Positions 50,930 through 61,089 of a DNA stretch of 64,000 nucleotides are shown here, piece by piece (position 1 is the stretch's first letter; every line of letters begins with the position of its first letter). The notes beneath the pieces are model-generated. The model saw only the letters and a program-made list of their open reading frames with translations. It searched no databases and was not told where the DNA came from. This stretch comes from G963674835 sp963674835 (GTDB lineage: Bacteria > Planctomycetota > Planctomycetia > Pirellulales > Thermoguttaceae), in NCBI GenBank assembly GCA_963674835.2, contig CAXXKC010000002.1:1426001-1490000 (forward strand), written 5' to 3'. A program made the position numbers and the translations under genes.

Positions 50930-52630
50930 ATGTCCGGTTTCGATTGGCACATCGCCCTGACGCTCGCAATGCTGCTGATCGCGGCGCTGTTCGCCGGCGG
51001 TTTCGCCGGACTGTTGCGGATTCCGAAGGTGACGGCCTACCTGCTGGCAGGCGTCTTGGTGGGGCCCTCGGTGCTCAACTGGGTCGATCACGAGCGGGCG
51101 CAACTGTTCGAGCCGCTCACAAAGCTCGCCATCGCCCTGGTCCTGTTCAACCTGGGTTGCCACTTTCCGCTCATGCGAGCGCGCCGGATTCTGCGACGCG
51201 TGCTGCGCCTGTCGGTGGGTGACCAGGCAGGGACCTTCCTGCTGGTCGCGCTGGGCTTGATGCTGGTCGGAGATAGCTGGCAGGCGGCCATTCTTCTCGG
51301 CGCGCTGGCGGTCGCCACGGCGCCGGCCACAACGATCCTGGTGCTCAAGGAAGCCGAATCGGAGGGGACCGTTACCGAGTACACCAACGCCCTGGTGGCG
51401 CTGAACAACCTGTCCGCCATCGTGTTGTTCGAACTCTTGTTCCTGGCGATTCATTTCTTCGAAGGCAAGCTCGTGATGCCGGTCGCCGTGCAACTGCGGG
51501 GACTGTTGCAGGACGTGGCCGGCTCGGTGCTGTTGGGGGTCGTGGCGGGCGGCGCCGTGAGCTACTGTTATCCGCTGGTGGCAGGCAGCCGCCGTTCGGT
51601 GCTTCTAGTGGCCATCCTCACGTTGTTGCTGGCAGCGTGCCAGATCTTCGAGATGCCGTATCTCCTGGCGTTTCTGGCGATGGGCTTCACCGTGGCCAAC
51701 AGCTCGGACCAGACGCGGCAGATCGTGGGCGAACTGGACTGGCTGACGGGGTTGCTATCGGTCGTATTCTTCGTCGTGCACGGGGCCGAACTGGAGTTGG
51801 GGGCGCTCGGCGAAGCAGGACTCATCGGCGTGGGCTACATCGTGTTTCGCGCCCTGGGAAAGTATCTGGGCGTTCGTTTGACCGCACAGAGCGAGCACGA
51901 CGAGCCGGCGGTCTGCCAATGGCTTCCGCTGACGCTCATGGCCCAGGCCGGGGCGGCCATTGCACTGTCGGCAATCGCGGCGCGGCGCGACCCGGAACTG
52001 GGGCTGCACTTGCAAACGGTCATTCTGGGAACGGTGGTGGTCTTCGAGCTGTTGGGACCGATCCTGATTCGGCATGCCGTGGTCAGAGCGGGCGAAGTGC
52101 CGCTGGCCCACGCCATCTACCATGCGAGCTCCGGGCCGATGGACCAGTTGCGGACCGTGTGGAACCGGCTGCTCATGGCTCTGGGCTTCAACCCGTGGAA
52201 GAAGCGGTCGGCACAGAGCGTAACAATTCAGGAGATCATGCGAAAGAATGTCGTGGCCGTGCCGCAAACGGCGACTTTCGACGAAGTGATTCGACTGATC
52301 GAACACAGCCGGGAAAATACGTATCCCGTGGTGGGCGCGACGGGCGAACTATTGGGCGTGATCCGTTACCGCGAGCTTAGCAGCGTGCTGTTCGATCCGG
52401 CGTTGGGGTCGCTCGTGCGAGCGGCCGACGTAACCACCGCAAGCCAGTGGATTCTGCGTCCAGAGGACACGATCCCCCGGGCGTTCACCATGTTTCACTC
52501 CACCAAGGACGACGTCATCCCGGTGGTGACGCAGGAGAAGCCGAGCCAGTTGCTGGGGATCGTGCGCCGACGCGACGTGTTGCGGATGCTCATCCGGCAG
52601 CAGGATGAGGTTCGGGAGTCGGAGCGTTGA
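50930..52630 (+). CDS. CPA2-type cation:proton antiporter with C-terminal CBS pair
   Basis: 566 residues: about twelve transmembrane helices (LTLAMLLIAALFAGGFAGLL, VTAYLLAGVLVGPSVLN, AILLGALAVATAPATTILVL, LTGLLSVVFFVVHGAEL, PLTLMAQAGAAIALSAIAA) followed by two CBS domains (about 430-560: IMRKNVVAVPQTATFDEVI, and VTTASQWILRPEDTIPRAF). The ATAPATT element marks the crossing helix pair. CBS domains usually bind adenosine nucleotides to gate the transporter. It lacks the TrkA-N domain seen in KefB/C. ATG 50930 has GAGG seven bases upstream. Maintains cytoplasmic pH or sodium/potassium balance. Confidence 0.9.
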   Translation: MSGFDWHIALTLAMLLIAALFAGGFAGLLRIPKVTAYLLAGVLVGPSVLNWVDHERAQLFEPLTKLAIALVLFNLGCHFPLMRARRILRRVLRLSVGDQAGTFLLVALGLMLVGDSWQAAILLGALAVATAPATTILVLKEAESEGTVTEYTNALVALNNLSAIVLFELLFLAIHFFEGKLVMPVAVQLRGLLQDVAGSVLLGVVAGGAVSYCYPLVAGSRRSVLLVAILTLLLAACQIFEMPYLLAFLAMGFTVANSSDQTRQIVGELDWLTGLLSVVFFVVHGAELELGALGEAGLIGVGYIVFRALGKYLGVRLTAQSEHDEPAVCQWLPLTLMAQAGAAIALSAIAARRDPELGLHLQTVILGTVVVFELLGPILIRHAVVRAGEVPLAHAIYHASSGPMDQLRTVWNRLLMALGFNPWKKRSAQSVTIQEIMRKNVVAVPQTATFDEVIRLIEHSRENTYPVVGATGELLGVIRYRELSSVLFDPALGSLVRAADVTTASQWILRPEDTIPRAFTMFHSTKDDVIPVVTQEKPSQLLGIVRRRDVLRMLIRQQDEVRESER

Positions 52631-52677
52631 AGCTGTCGCCGAGTGGTGGCGTTCTGCTGGAGCGCAGCCTGCGGGCC

Positions 52678-54099
<1,422 letters not shown>

Positions 54100-54111
54100 G
54101 GCGAGGGGTAC

Positions 54112-54245
54112 TTTGCTCGATTAGGGAAGCGGTTGGGATGCTCAATGATCTCGGTCGTCAGGTCGACGTCAAGATCGGGCCAGTAGAGGTATCCCGGGGT
54201 GAATCTTGGCAACTGCGGGCCGCAGCCGGCCTTCTTGCTTGTGGT
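54112..54245 (-). pseudogene. Possible remnant of a DUF2442-like small protein
   Basis: A minus-strand frame open after a stop at 54248-54246 reads FTPGYLYWPDLDVDLTTE and then IIEHPNRFP. The YWPDLDVDL block resembles the C-terminal (I/V)WP-x-D-x-D core of DUF2442 proteins. It has no start codon with a ribosome site, no upstream domain in frame and no stop where the family ends; it runs into the fumC start. It is most likely a decayed fragment, or chance. Confidence 0.2.
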
Positions 54246-54408
54246 TCAGCAGCAGCGGCGCGCTAAGATGTGGGGAAGTCGTCTTTGGGTACACGCGGCG
54301 AATGCATTCTTGCCAGACGCTGCAAAGGCTTTCAACTTAACAAGATAGGCGGAAGGCTTCAACTGGCTTTGCGGATGACGGTGCTATCGCCATAACGTAA
54401 TGACCGGA

Positions 54409-54414
54409 TATAAT
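54409..54414 (+). promoter_or_regulatory. Perfect -10 box of the coiled-coil gene
   Basis: TATAAT (54409-54414), 50 nt before the ATG at 54465. The -35 position (about 54386) is not recognisable. Confidence 0.3.
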
Positions 54415-54464
54415 AACTTTGCTCATCGGGTACCATCTGCCGGTCCTCAAGAGGGGGCGTTTCG

Positions 54465-56084
54465 ATGGAAGAACTCACAAGACAAGTTCGGCGGGCGCAG
54501 CGGCGGCTGGGGTTGCAACGGTTTGTGGCGGCGTTGGGCTGGTGCCTGTCGGTTGCGCTGGTGCTGGCCCTCGTAGGCATCGTGGTGGGCAAGTTCTGGC
54601 CGCTGGGATTGGCGTCGTGGCACTGGGGCGTCGGGGGCGCGGCGCTGGGAGTGCTGGCCGCGATTGTCTGGTCGGTGGCGCGCGGTGGCGGATCGCTGGA
54701 CGCGGCGGTCGAGCTGGACCGGCGGTTCGGGCTGAAGGAACGTGTTTCGAGCAGCCTGGCGTTGTCGCCGGAAGAACGCGACTCGGAGATCGGGCAGGCA
54801 CTGGTTGAAGACGCCATCCACAAGGTGTCGCGGATCGATGTGGGCGAGCATTTCCGAGTGGCGCCGAACCGGCAGTTGCTGATGCCGCTGGTGCCGGCGA
54901 TTGCCGTCCTGGTCGTGGCGATGGTGGTGAATCCGGCGGCCGTACAGAACCCGGCCAAGGCGAACACGACGACTGAAGCCGCCAAGAAGCAAGTGAAGAC
55001 GTCGAGCGAGAACCTGCGGAAGAAACTGGCCAAGCAACAGAAGCAGGCCGAAAAGGAAGGGCTGAAGGACGCCAAGGATCTGTTGACGGCGTTGCAGCGG
55101 GGGGCCGACGAATTGGCGACCAAGGCGCCGGCCGATCGCAAGGATGCCCTGGCCAAGCTGAACAACCTGTCACGCGAGGTGCAGAAGCGCCGCGAGATGC
55201 TCGGAGGCGCGAAGCAGGTGCAGGAGCAGTTTCGTCAACTCAAAGACATCTCGCGCGGGCCGGCCGATCGGTTTGCCGACGCCGTCGCTCGCGGCGATTT
55301 CAAGAAGGCCCTCGATGAACTGAAGAAGCTCCAGAACGAGGTCGCCAACGGCAAATTGACGGATCAACAGCGGAAGGACCTGGCAAAGCAGATGGAGCAG
55401 ATGAAGGAGAAACTCCAGAAGCTGGCCAACGCGCACCGCCAGGCAGAGCAGGATCTTCAGAAGCAGATCGAGCAAGCCAAGCAGATGGGGCAGCAGGGCG
55501 AGGCCGAGCGGCTCCAGCAGCAATTGAACCAACTCCGGCAGCAGCAGCCGCAGATGCAGCAGTTGCAGAACATGGCCCAGAAACTCGGCCAGTGTGCCCA
55601 ATGCATGAAGGACGGGCAGATGAAGGAAGCGGGCGAGGCCATGGCCGAGATGCAGAACGAAATGGCCAACCTTCAGGAGCAACTTAAAGAACTGGAGATG
55701 CTCAACGAGGCGGAAGATGATCTGAAAATGGCCCGAGACCAGATGGTCTGCCCCAACTGCCAGGGTATGGGGTGCGAGGCGTGTCAGGGCGATAAGCCGG
55801 GTCGCGGGCTGGGGGCCGGGCGGGGAGTAGGCGAAAGGCCGAAGAAGGACAGCGACGGGCAGTTCTACAACACGAGCACGAAGCAGAAGGTCGGCAAAGG
55901 GATGGCCGATGTGACCGGCGAGGTGAGCGGTCCGAACATCAAGGGAAACGTTCAGACGCAGATTCAGGAGCAAGTGGAAGCCGCCCGGCAAGAGGAGGCC
56001 GACCCGTTGAGCAACCAACGGATGCCCCGTACCTACCGCGAGCACGCGACCGAATACTTCAACCGATTTCGCGAGGGGAAGTAG
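54465..56084 (+). CDS. Membrane-anchored coiled-coil protein with DnaJ-type zinc motif
   Basis: 539 residues: three membrane segments (about 20-42, 48-68 and 142-162), then a very long coiled coil rich in Lys/Gln/Glu (about 165-430; for example KKLAKQQKQAEKEGLKDAKD, QQQLNQLRQQQPQMQQLQNM), a compact zinc motif CPNCQGMGCEACQG (about 429-442) like a DnaJ repeat, and a flexible tail. The mix is a planctomycete-typical protein of unknown function. ATG 54465 has GAGGGGG upstream. The membrane protein at 56092 (minus) is 7 nt from its end. Confidence 0.75.
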   Translation: MEELTRQVRRAQRRLGLQRFVAALGWCLSVALVLALVGIVVGKFWPLGLASWHWGVGGAALGVLAAIVWSVARGGGSLDAAVELDRRFGLKERVSSSLALSPEERDSEIGQALVEDAIHKVSRIDVGEHFRVAPNRQLLMPLVPAIAVLVVAMVVNPAAVQNPAKANTTTEAAKKQVKTSSENLRKKLAKQQKQAEKEGLKDAKDLLTALQRGADELATKAPADRKDALAKLNNLSREVQKRREMLGGAKQVQEQFRQLKDISRGPADRFADAVARGDFKKALDELKKLQNEVANGKLTDQQRKDLAKQMEQMKEKLQKLANAHRQAEQDLQKQIEQAKQMGQQGEAERLQQQLNQLRQQQPQMQQLQNMAQKLGQCAQCMKDGQMKEAGEAMAEMQNEMANLQEQLKELEMLNEAEDDLKMARDQMVCPNCQGMGCEACQGDKPGRGLGAGRGVGERPKKDSDGQFYNTSTKQKVGKGMADVTGEVSGPNIKGNVQTQIQEQVEAARQEEADPLSNQRMPRTYREHATEYFNRFREGK

Positions 56085-56091
56085 CCGCCGA

Positions 56092-56337
56092 TCAACTGTT
56101 CACCAACCGCGGCACGGTGAAACAGTAGAGGCACACGACCGCGCCGGTGGACATGAGGCTCCAGGGCGCCCAGTCGGGTGGCGTGAGCACTTTGTTGGGG
56201 CCCGCCTGGGCCTTGTTGGCAGCGGCCACCTGGACGACTTCTTCACGTGCCTTGAGCACGAACTTCTGCACGCCCAGGCATTCGGCGCCCATGATGAAGA
56301 CGAAGATGCCGAGTGAGAGGCAAGTTGCGCGCCACAT
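56092..56337 (-). CDS. Small two-helix membrane protein
   Basis: 81 residues: a first hydrophobic helix (ATCLSLGIFVFIMGAECLGV), a charged/linker part (KAREEVVQVAAANKA), then PPDWAPWSLMSTGAVVCLYC with the second helix. The PPDWAPWSLMS block looks like a small planctomycete family I have seen repeatedly; no function is known. ATG 56337 has GAGA seven to eight bases upstream. Convergent with the coiled-coil gene. Confidence 0.7.
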   Translation of the reverse strand: MWRATCLSLGIFVFIMGAECLGVQKFVLKAREEVVQVAAANKAQAGPNKVLTPPDWAPWSLMSTGAVVCLYCFTVPRLVNS

Positions 56338-57029
56338 GGTTGACTTCTCCGTGAGCTGGCTGGGACCGCAAGGGCCGTATCAATGTGCGGATAGCGTTAT
56401 GGCAAAGCGCGGTTCCGACCGCGATTGAGCATCTTAGGATGGAACCTCCTTGTTGATTGATCGGCGGCGTTTTCGAGGAGAATCAAGTGGAGCCAGAGGG
56501 AAAGAACCGCAGCGGGCGGACCGGCGATGGATTGGAGGGGATATGCGTTCCGAGGCCGGTCGCGCGATCGGTCCCCAGCGGGCCCGAGGGGCGTTGCTCC
56601 ACAATCCTGTCGATAGGGTACGAAGTGTGGCGAACGGTGCGCCCCATGGTCGGGGGTGCGAACTGGCTCTGTTCGTGCAGCCCGGGCATTAGAGCGCATT
56701 CGGCGTAATCGCAGCGTGTATTTCGCTTTTCCCAACCGTAGAAACACGCCGCCGCGAACGCTTCAGTCAAGTGCGACACGCACTAGTTGTCCGTCTGTAG
56801 CGGCCGTGCGGATGTCAGGAGGGCGGAAAGCCCGGTAGATCGCGGAAAACAGGGGCATATTGCGGTCTTAGTCAATGTTGATGCACCTCCGGGCCGATGC
56901 AAGTTACGGTCTCCTGCCACACAGCGCGCGAGAGGAAAGCAAGCAATCCGGTTGTTCCGATTGCACGACCTCTCTATAATTCAATTGGCATAAGAGGCCT
57001 CGAGGGCCGCGACGTACACTGCGTGGAGA
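56338..57029. other. 692-bp intergenic region with the second 97-bp repeat
   Basis: The longest gap in the window. It contains repeat copy B at 56691-56788; the rest (56400-56690 and 56790-57029) has short open frames in several phases with no start sites, conserved motifs or codon bias. It might hide an RNA; I could not fit a known structured RNA to it. Confidence 0.45.
56691..56788. repeat. 97-bp dispersed repeat, copy B
   Basis: It begins AGAGCGCATTCGGCG and ends GCGACACGCACTAGTT. It aligns over its whole length with 29959-30055, with the core GAAACACGCCGCCGCGAACG closest. It is free of genes on both sides, unlike copy A. Confidence 0.6.
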
Positions 57030-58739
57030 TTGGGAGCTTTGCCGGGCAAACCGAGAATTCTGTTCGTGTGTCAGTCCCGCGACGCGGTGGATCGCGTGTT
57101 GGGACCGTCGGCCGATCAGTATGATGTGGTCGTGATCGAGAATCCCCTGCGAGCGGTCGCCGCGATGGCGCGCGAGCAGTTCGAGGGCATCTATGTCGAT
57201 TCCGACTTCGTTCGCCAGGCGTTCGACCTGGGCAAGATGCTCCAGAACGAGCAGATCCTGGAGGGAATGCCCGACGGCGTCGTGTTGCTCGATAGCGACA
57301 ACACGGTGCTGTGGTGCAACGGCCGTCTCAAGGAATGGGCCAACTGCGAGTCGGTCATCGGCTCGAACTTCTACACGGCCTTGGGAAGCCCGGAGATTCT
57401 TGGGCCCGATTTCTGTCCGTTTCACACGGCGTTGGCGACGGGCGCGGCCAGCAGTTCCACGTTGCGGGCCAGCGACAGCCAGTATTACCAGGTGCATGCG
57501 GCACCGGTTCACGAGGTTGATGGTCGGCCGCGGCATCTGATCGTGACCGTGCGAAACGTTACCGGCGAAATGCACCAGCAGCAGAAGCTGGCGGCGATTC
57601 ACCAGGCGGGCATGGACCTGGCAGACCTCACGCCCGACGAATTGCTGGAGATGTCGGTCGACGAGCGAATCGAGTTGCTGAAGTCCAACATCCTGCACTA
57701 CACGAAGGACCTGCTCGATTTCGACGTGGTTGAGATCCGCCTCTTGGATCCGAAAACCGGCAAGCTGGAACCGCTGTTGTCCGTAGGCATGGAGCCCGAG
57801 GCGGCGCACCGGGAGCTGTTCGCACAGCCACAGAGCCACGGGGTGACGGGGTTCGTCGCGGCGACGGGTAAGAGCTATCTGTGCGAGGATACCACGGAAG
57901 ATCCGCTGTATCTGCGCGGCGCCAAGGACGCGAAAAGCTCGCTCACCGTGCCCCTGGTCCTGCACGACGAAGTGATCGGCACGTTCAACGTCGAAAGCCC
58001 CGAGCCGCGGGCATTCACGGAAAGCGACCTGCAGTTCCTGGAGATCTTCACGCGCGACGTGGCGGTGGCGCTGAACACACTGGAACTGCTCGTGGCGGAG
58101 AAGGCAAGCACGGCCGCGGCCAGCGTCGAGGCGATCCATAGCGCGGTGGCGCTGCCGGTCGACGAGATCCTCAACGACGCCGTGAACGTCATGGAGCGAT
58201 ACATCGGCCACCAGCCGGAAGTGGTCGAGCGGCTGCAACGCATTCTGCGCAATGCGCGGGACATCAAGCAGGTGATCCAGAAGGTCGGCCAGAAGATGAC
58301 GCCGGCACAGGCGTATCCCGCGCCGCTGCAAGCCGACCGCCCGTCCCTCCAAGGACGCCGCGTTCTGCTGGTCGATGAGGATGCGGCAGTGCGCGGCGCC
58401 GCGCACGCGCTGTTGGAACGCTTCGGCTGCGTGGTGGAAACAGCCCCGAACGGCGCACAGGCGATGTTCATGGTGCGCAACAGCGGCTACGACGCGGTAA
58501 TCGCCGACATCCGCCTCCCCGACATGTCGGGATACGACTTCATGCTCAAGCTGCAAGAGGTGATGGACACCGAATCGCTGCCGCTGATTCTCATGACCGG
58601 CTTTGGCTACGATCCCGGCCACTCGATCGTCAAGGCCCGGCAAGCGGGGCTCCAGGCCGTGCTGTATAAGCCGTTCCGATTGGACCAGTTGCTCAGCACG
58701 GTCGAACAGATCGTCAATGTGCCGGATTCGGTGCGCTAG
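57030..58739 (+). CDS. PAS/GAF sensor protein with C-terminal receiver domain
   Basis: 569 residues from TTG 57030. The N-terminal ~60 residues look like a receiver missing its acidic pocket (RILFVCQSRDAVDRVLG). A PAS-like domain follows (about 80-180: LEGMPDGVVLLDSDNTVLWC), a GAF domain (about 205-365: DFDVVEIRLLDPKTGKLEPL, GVTGFVAATGKSYL), a helical stretch, and a full receiver at about 440-560: VLLVDEDAAVRGAAH, VIADIRLPDMSG (phospho-Asp), LMTGFGYD and LYKPF. No kinase or output domain is present, so it likely relays or integrates signals with a separate kinase. The start is uncertain; the upstream stop at 56992-56994 leaves TTG as the only option. Confidence 0.8.
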   Translation: MGALPGKPRILFVCQSRDAVDRVLGPSADQYDVVVIENPLRAVAAMAREQFEGIYVDSDFVRQAFDLGKMLQNEQILEGMPDGVVLLDSDNTVLWCNGRLKEWANCESVIGSNFYTALGSPEILGPDFCPFHTALATGAASSSTLRASDSQYYQVHAAPVHEVDGRPRHLIVTVRNVTGEMHQQQKLAAIHQAGMDLADLTPDELLEMSVDERIELLKSNILHYTKDLLDFDVVEIRLLDPKTGKLEPLLSVGMEPEAAHRELFAQPQSHGVTGFVAATGKSYLCEDTTEDPLYLRGAKDAKSSLTVPLVLHDEVIGTFNVESPEPRAFTESDLQFLEIFTRDVAVALNTLELLVAEKASTAAASVEAIHSAVALPVDEILNDAVNVMERYIGHQPEVVERLQRILRNARDIKQVIQKVGQKMTPAQAYPAPLQADRPSLQGRRVLLVDEDAAVRGAAHALLERFGCVVETAPNGAQAMFMVRNSGYDAVIADIRLPDMSGYDFMLKLQEVMDTESLPLILMTGFGYDPGHSIVKARQAGLQAVLYKPFRLDQLLSTVEQIVNVPDSVR

Positions 58740-58769
58740 GAGGAGGGCTGCTCGCTGGCAACTCCTCTC

Positions 58770-59942
58770 ATGCTCTTGCTGCTGGTGCTGATCTTCTTGG
58801 CGATGGCGGGCCACGTGTTGCTCTGGGCCGAGGTCGTCAACCGCTCCCACGGGTTTGGGTTGCGGCGGCGGTGGATCAAGGCGTCGCTGTTGCTGGTAGC
58901 CGCGATCGCCGTGGGCATTCCTCTGGCCTACTGCGTGGTGTTGGCGCGGAACGGTTGGGGTGCGGTTCTGCCAGACTCATGGAGCGAGCTATTGCGGCCG
59001 GCTTCGCTTTACCTGGTCGTTTGCTGGGCGGCTGTGGCGGTGGCGGCGGTGCGGGTCGTGCACGAGCGATGGCTGCGACGGCCGCCGAGCGCCCTGCGGC
59101 ATCATCGGGAAAATCTCATCGACCTGGCCGGTGGGACGGATGTGGCCGAGCACGAGCACCACTTTCTGGTCCGCATGCCGGGGAACGAAAGCCTGCAACT
59201 GGACGTGGCCGAGCGCGCGTTGGAGCTGGCGCGTTTGCCCGAATGCCTGGAAGGTCTGACGGTGATGCATCTTTCCGACCTGCATTTCACAGGCCGCGTC
59301 GGGAAGGCGTATTTCGACCAGGTGGTGCGACTGGCGAACGAGACCGAGCCCGACCTGGTGGTGATTACGGGCGATCTGGCAGACGTGAACGAGTGCATCG
59401 ACTGGATCCCCGACACGCTCGGGCGGTTGCGCAGCCGGTGGGGTAGCTACTTCGTGTTGGGCAACCACGATCTACTGATCGACACGGTGCGGCTGCGGCG
59501 CACGATGGTCGACTCTGGGCTGACAGACCTGGGGAATCGTTGGCTGGAAGTGCCGGTTCGCGAGACATCGGTCGTGCTGGTTGGCGACGAGCTGCCATGG
59601 ATCAAGCCCGGACCCGATCTTGGCGACGCACCGCCGCCGGCGCCGCGAGGCCCGTTGCGCATCGTGCTGACGCACACGCCCGACCAACTCGGCTGGGCGC
59701 GCAGGCACGAGGCCGATTTGCTGGTGGCCGGGCACTTGCACGGCGGGCAGATCCGCTTGCCGCTGCTCGGTGCCCTGCTGTCGCCCAGCCGTGCCAGCGT
59801 GAAGTACGCCCAGGCCGGTGTGTTCCACGCCCCGCCGACCGTGATGCACGTGAGCCGGGGCGTGTCGGGCATGTATCCGATTCGCCTGAACTGTCCGCCG
59901 GAGATCGTGCGGTTGGTGCTGCATGCCCCGGCGCACGGGTGA
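58770..59942 (+). CDS. Membrane-anchored metallophosphoesterase
   Basis: 390 residues: three N-terminal transmembrane segments (LLLLVLIFLAMAGHVLLWA, ASLLLVAAIAVGIPLAYCVV, LYLVVCWAAVAVAAVRVV), then a calcineurin-like domain with TVMHLSDLHFTG, VVITGDLADV, FVLGNHDLLI, VLTHTPDQLGW and LVAGHLHGGQIRLP; all metal-binding blocks are present. This arrangement is typical of the YaeI-like metallophosphoesterases, some of which hydrolyse lipid-linked phosphates; the function here is not shown. ATG 58770 is 30 nt after the sensor gene, so cotranscription is likely. Confidence 0.88.
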   Translation: MLLLLVLIFLAMAGHVLLWAEVVNRSHGFGLRRRWIKASLLLVAAIAVGIPLAYCVVLARNGWGAVLPDSWSELLRPASLYLVVCWAAVAVAAVRVVHERWLRRPPSALRHHRENLIDLAGGTDVAEHEHHFLVRMPGNESLQLDVAERALELARLPECLEGLTVMHLSDLHFTGRVGKAYFDQVVRLANETEPDLVVITGDLADVNECIDWIPDTLGRLRSRWGSYFVLGNHDLLIDTVRLRRTMVDSGLTDLGNRWLEVPVRETSVVLVGDELPWIKPGPDLGDAPPPAPRGPLRIVLTHTPDQLGWARRHEADLLVAGHLHGGQIRLPLLGALLSPSRASVKYAQAGVFHAPPTVMHVSRGVSGMYPIRLNCPPEIVRLVLHAPAHG

Positions 59943-60017
59943 GACCGTCCGTGTGACGAACTCGCCCCACCATTCCACGTGCATGCCCGAGCGAGGAGTG
60001 TCTCGGGAGGCTCCCCT

Positions 60018-60884
60018 TCAGTCCCCGCCATTCCCCTTGACGAATGCCAGGAAGGCTTTGCGGTGAAAGGAGGCCCATGCATTGGCCGATATCGAGGCCC
60101 AGATGAACAAGCAACTCGATCCGATCACTCCCGCCGCGGCACCCGCGTACATAACGGTCATTACGAACTGCTCGTGCACGTACCGCGGGACGGCACTCGT
60201 CCCTATGATTCCATGGATGCGGTCGACGACGACCGTATCGGTTGGCACCGAGCCGGAAAACGTAGCCACGCAAATGCTGGGAATGTGCCAAGCAGCCAGG
60301 TACAGTCCCGGCACCAGGATGACCAACCACAGCACGGCGAATTGGCGGTACCGGCGCACTTGTCGGCAATAGCGCATCAGAACCTGCCATTGCTGCGTCG
60401 AAACCGCCGACCGGCTGATGCCGCACGAAGTCAAAAGGGCCGTCGCTGCACGTTCATCGCGTGCCGACGGGCGATCATCCATGCCCAGATAGCGGCGCGC
60501 GATGAACACATAGAAAACCGGCATCCCGACCATGTTTAGAAAGACAACGACGAACAACCAGTAGACCTTCTCCTTCCAGTTAAGCCTTCGGGAGAGAGCG
60601 ACCCAGAGGACATACACAGGCAATAGTACGAACGTTACAGGCAGCGCCGGAGCGACGAATCCCCGGATGACCGGGGGGGCGTTGCCCGGTCCTCCCAAAA
60701 ACGCGCCCCAGATCGCAACCATGAAATAGGCCACGGGCAGGTAGAAGGTGGGCACGGCAATCAGAATCATCGCCCATTTGCCCAAGGGAAAGCGCCGTGG
60801 GCTCGGTGCGAGGGAACACATGGGACGAATGCCCTCTGCTGCACGAGATGAATGTCCGAGAGACAAGACACGCGAAGCAAGCAC
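60018..60884 (-). CDS. Multi-pass membrane protein of unknown function
   Basis: 288 residues with about five to six hydrophobic helices (WAMILIAVPTFYLPVAYFMV, LPVTFVLLPVYVLWVALS, VYWLFVVVFLNMVGMPVFYV, FAVLWLVILVPGLYLAAWHI and MYAGAAAGVIGSSCLFIWAS) and a basic central loop. No motif that I recognise. The conserved body begins around PRRFPLGKWAM; ATG at 60884 or 60821 (MCSLAPSP) are possible starts. Confidence 0.6.
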   Translation of the reverse strand: MLASRVLSLGHSSRAAEGIRPMCSLAPSPRRFPLGKWAMILIAVPTFYLPVAYFMVAIWGAFLGGPGNAPPVIRGFVAPALPVTFVLLPVYVLWVALSRRLNWKEKVYWLFVVVFLNMVGMPVFYVFIARRYLGMDDRPSARDERAATALLTSCGISRSAVSTQQWQVLMRYCRQVRRYRQFAVLWLVILVPGLYLAAWHIPSICVATFSGSVPTDTVVVDRIHGIIGTSAVPRYVHEQFVMTVMYAGAAAGVIGSSCLFIWASISANAWASFHRKAFLAFVKGNGGD

Positions 60885-60966
60885 ATTTTAGCAGGATGCG
60901 ACGTAGGCGTCCACTGGCCCCGAAACCGGCCCCGGAAGCAGGCAATCGAAGGGCCGGCGGCAGAGA

Positions 60967-61000
60967 AGTAGGGTGGGCCGAGCGAGGCGAGTCCCATCAG
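60967..61000. repeat. Possible intergenic GC-rich dyad element
   Basis: GTAGGGTGGGCCGAGCGAGG then CGAGTCCCATCAG. The pattern GTAGGGTGGGCC...GAG..CCCA resembles short GC-rich intergenic elements common in planctomycete genomes. Only this copy was seen in the window. Confidence 0.25.
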
Positions 61001-61089
61001 CGAATCTGGCTTCGCCCCGCGACTGGTGCATTCCTGCTTGCCAGCGAGTATTATGGGGTTGTCTTCAAAATCCTCAAAGGAGTTTGCCA

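Larger units (their letters stand above)
54100..54464. other. Intergenic region with a possible gene remnant and a -10 box
   Basis: 365 bp between fumC and the coiled-coil gene. It contains a possible decayed DUF2442-like frame at 54112-54245 (minus) and a perfect TATAAT at 54409-54414 (plus). Otherwise no credible gene; several short frames are open by chance. Confidence 0.4.

Noticed and set aside
56457..56708. 83-codon open frame in the large gap
   Set aside because: Several frames are open here, none with a ribosome site or recognisable composition.
56800..56990. Possible riboswitch before the PAS/GAF/receiver gene
   Set aside because: GAGAGGAAAGC and similar pieces do not assemble into a known c-di-GMP or other riboswitch core.
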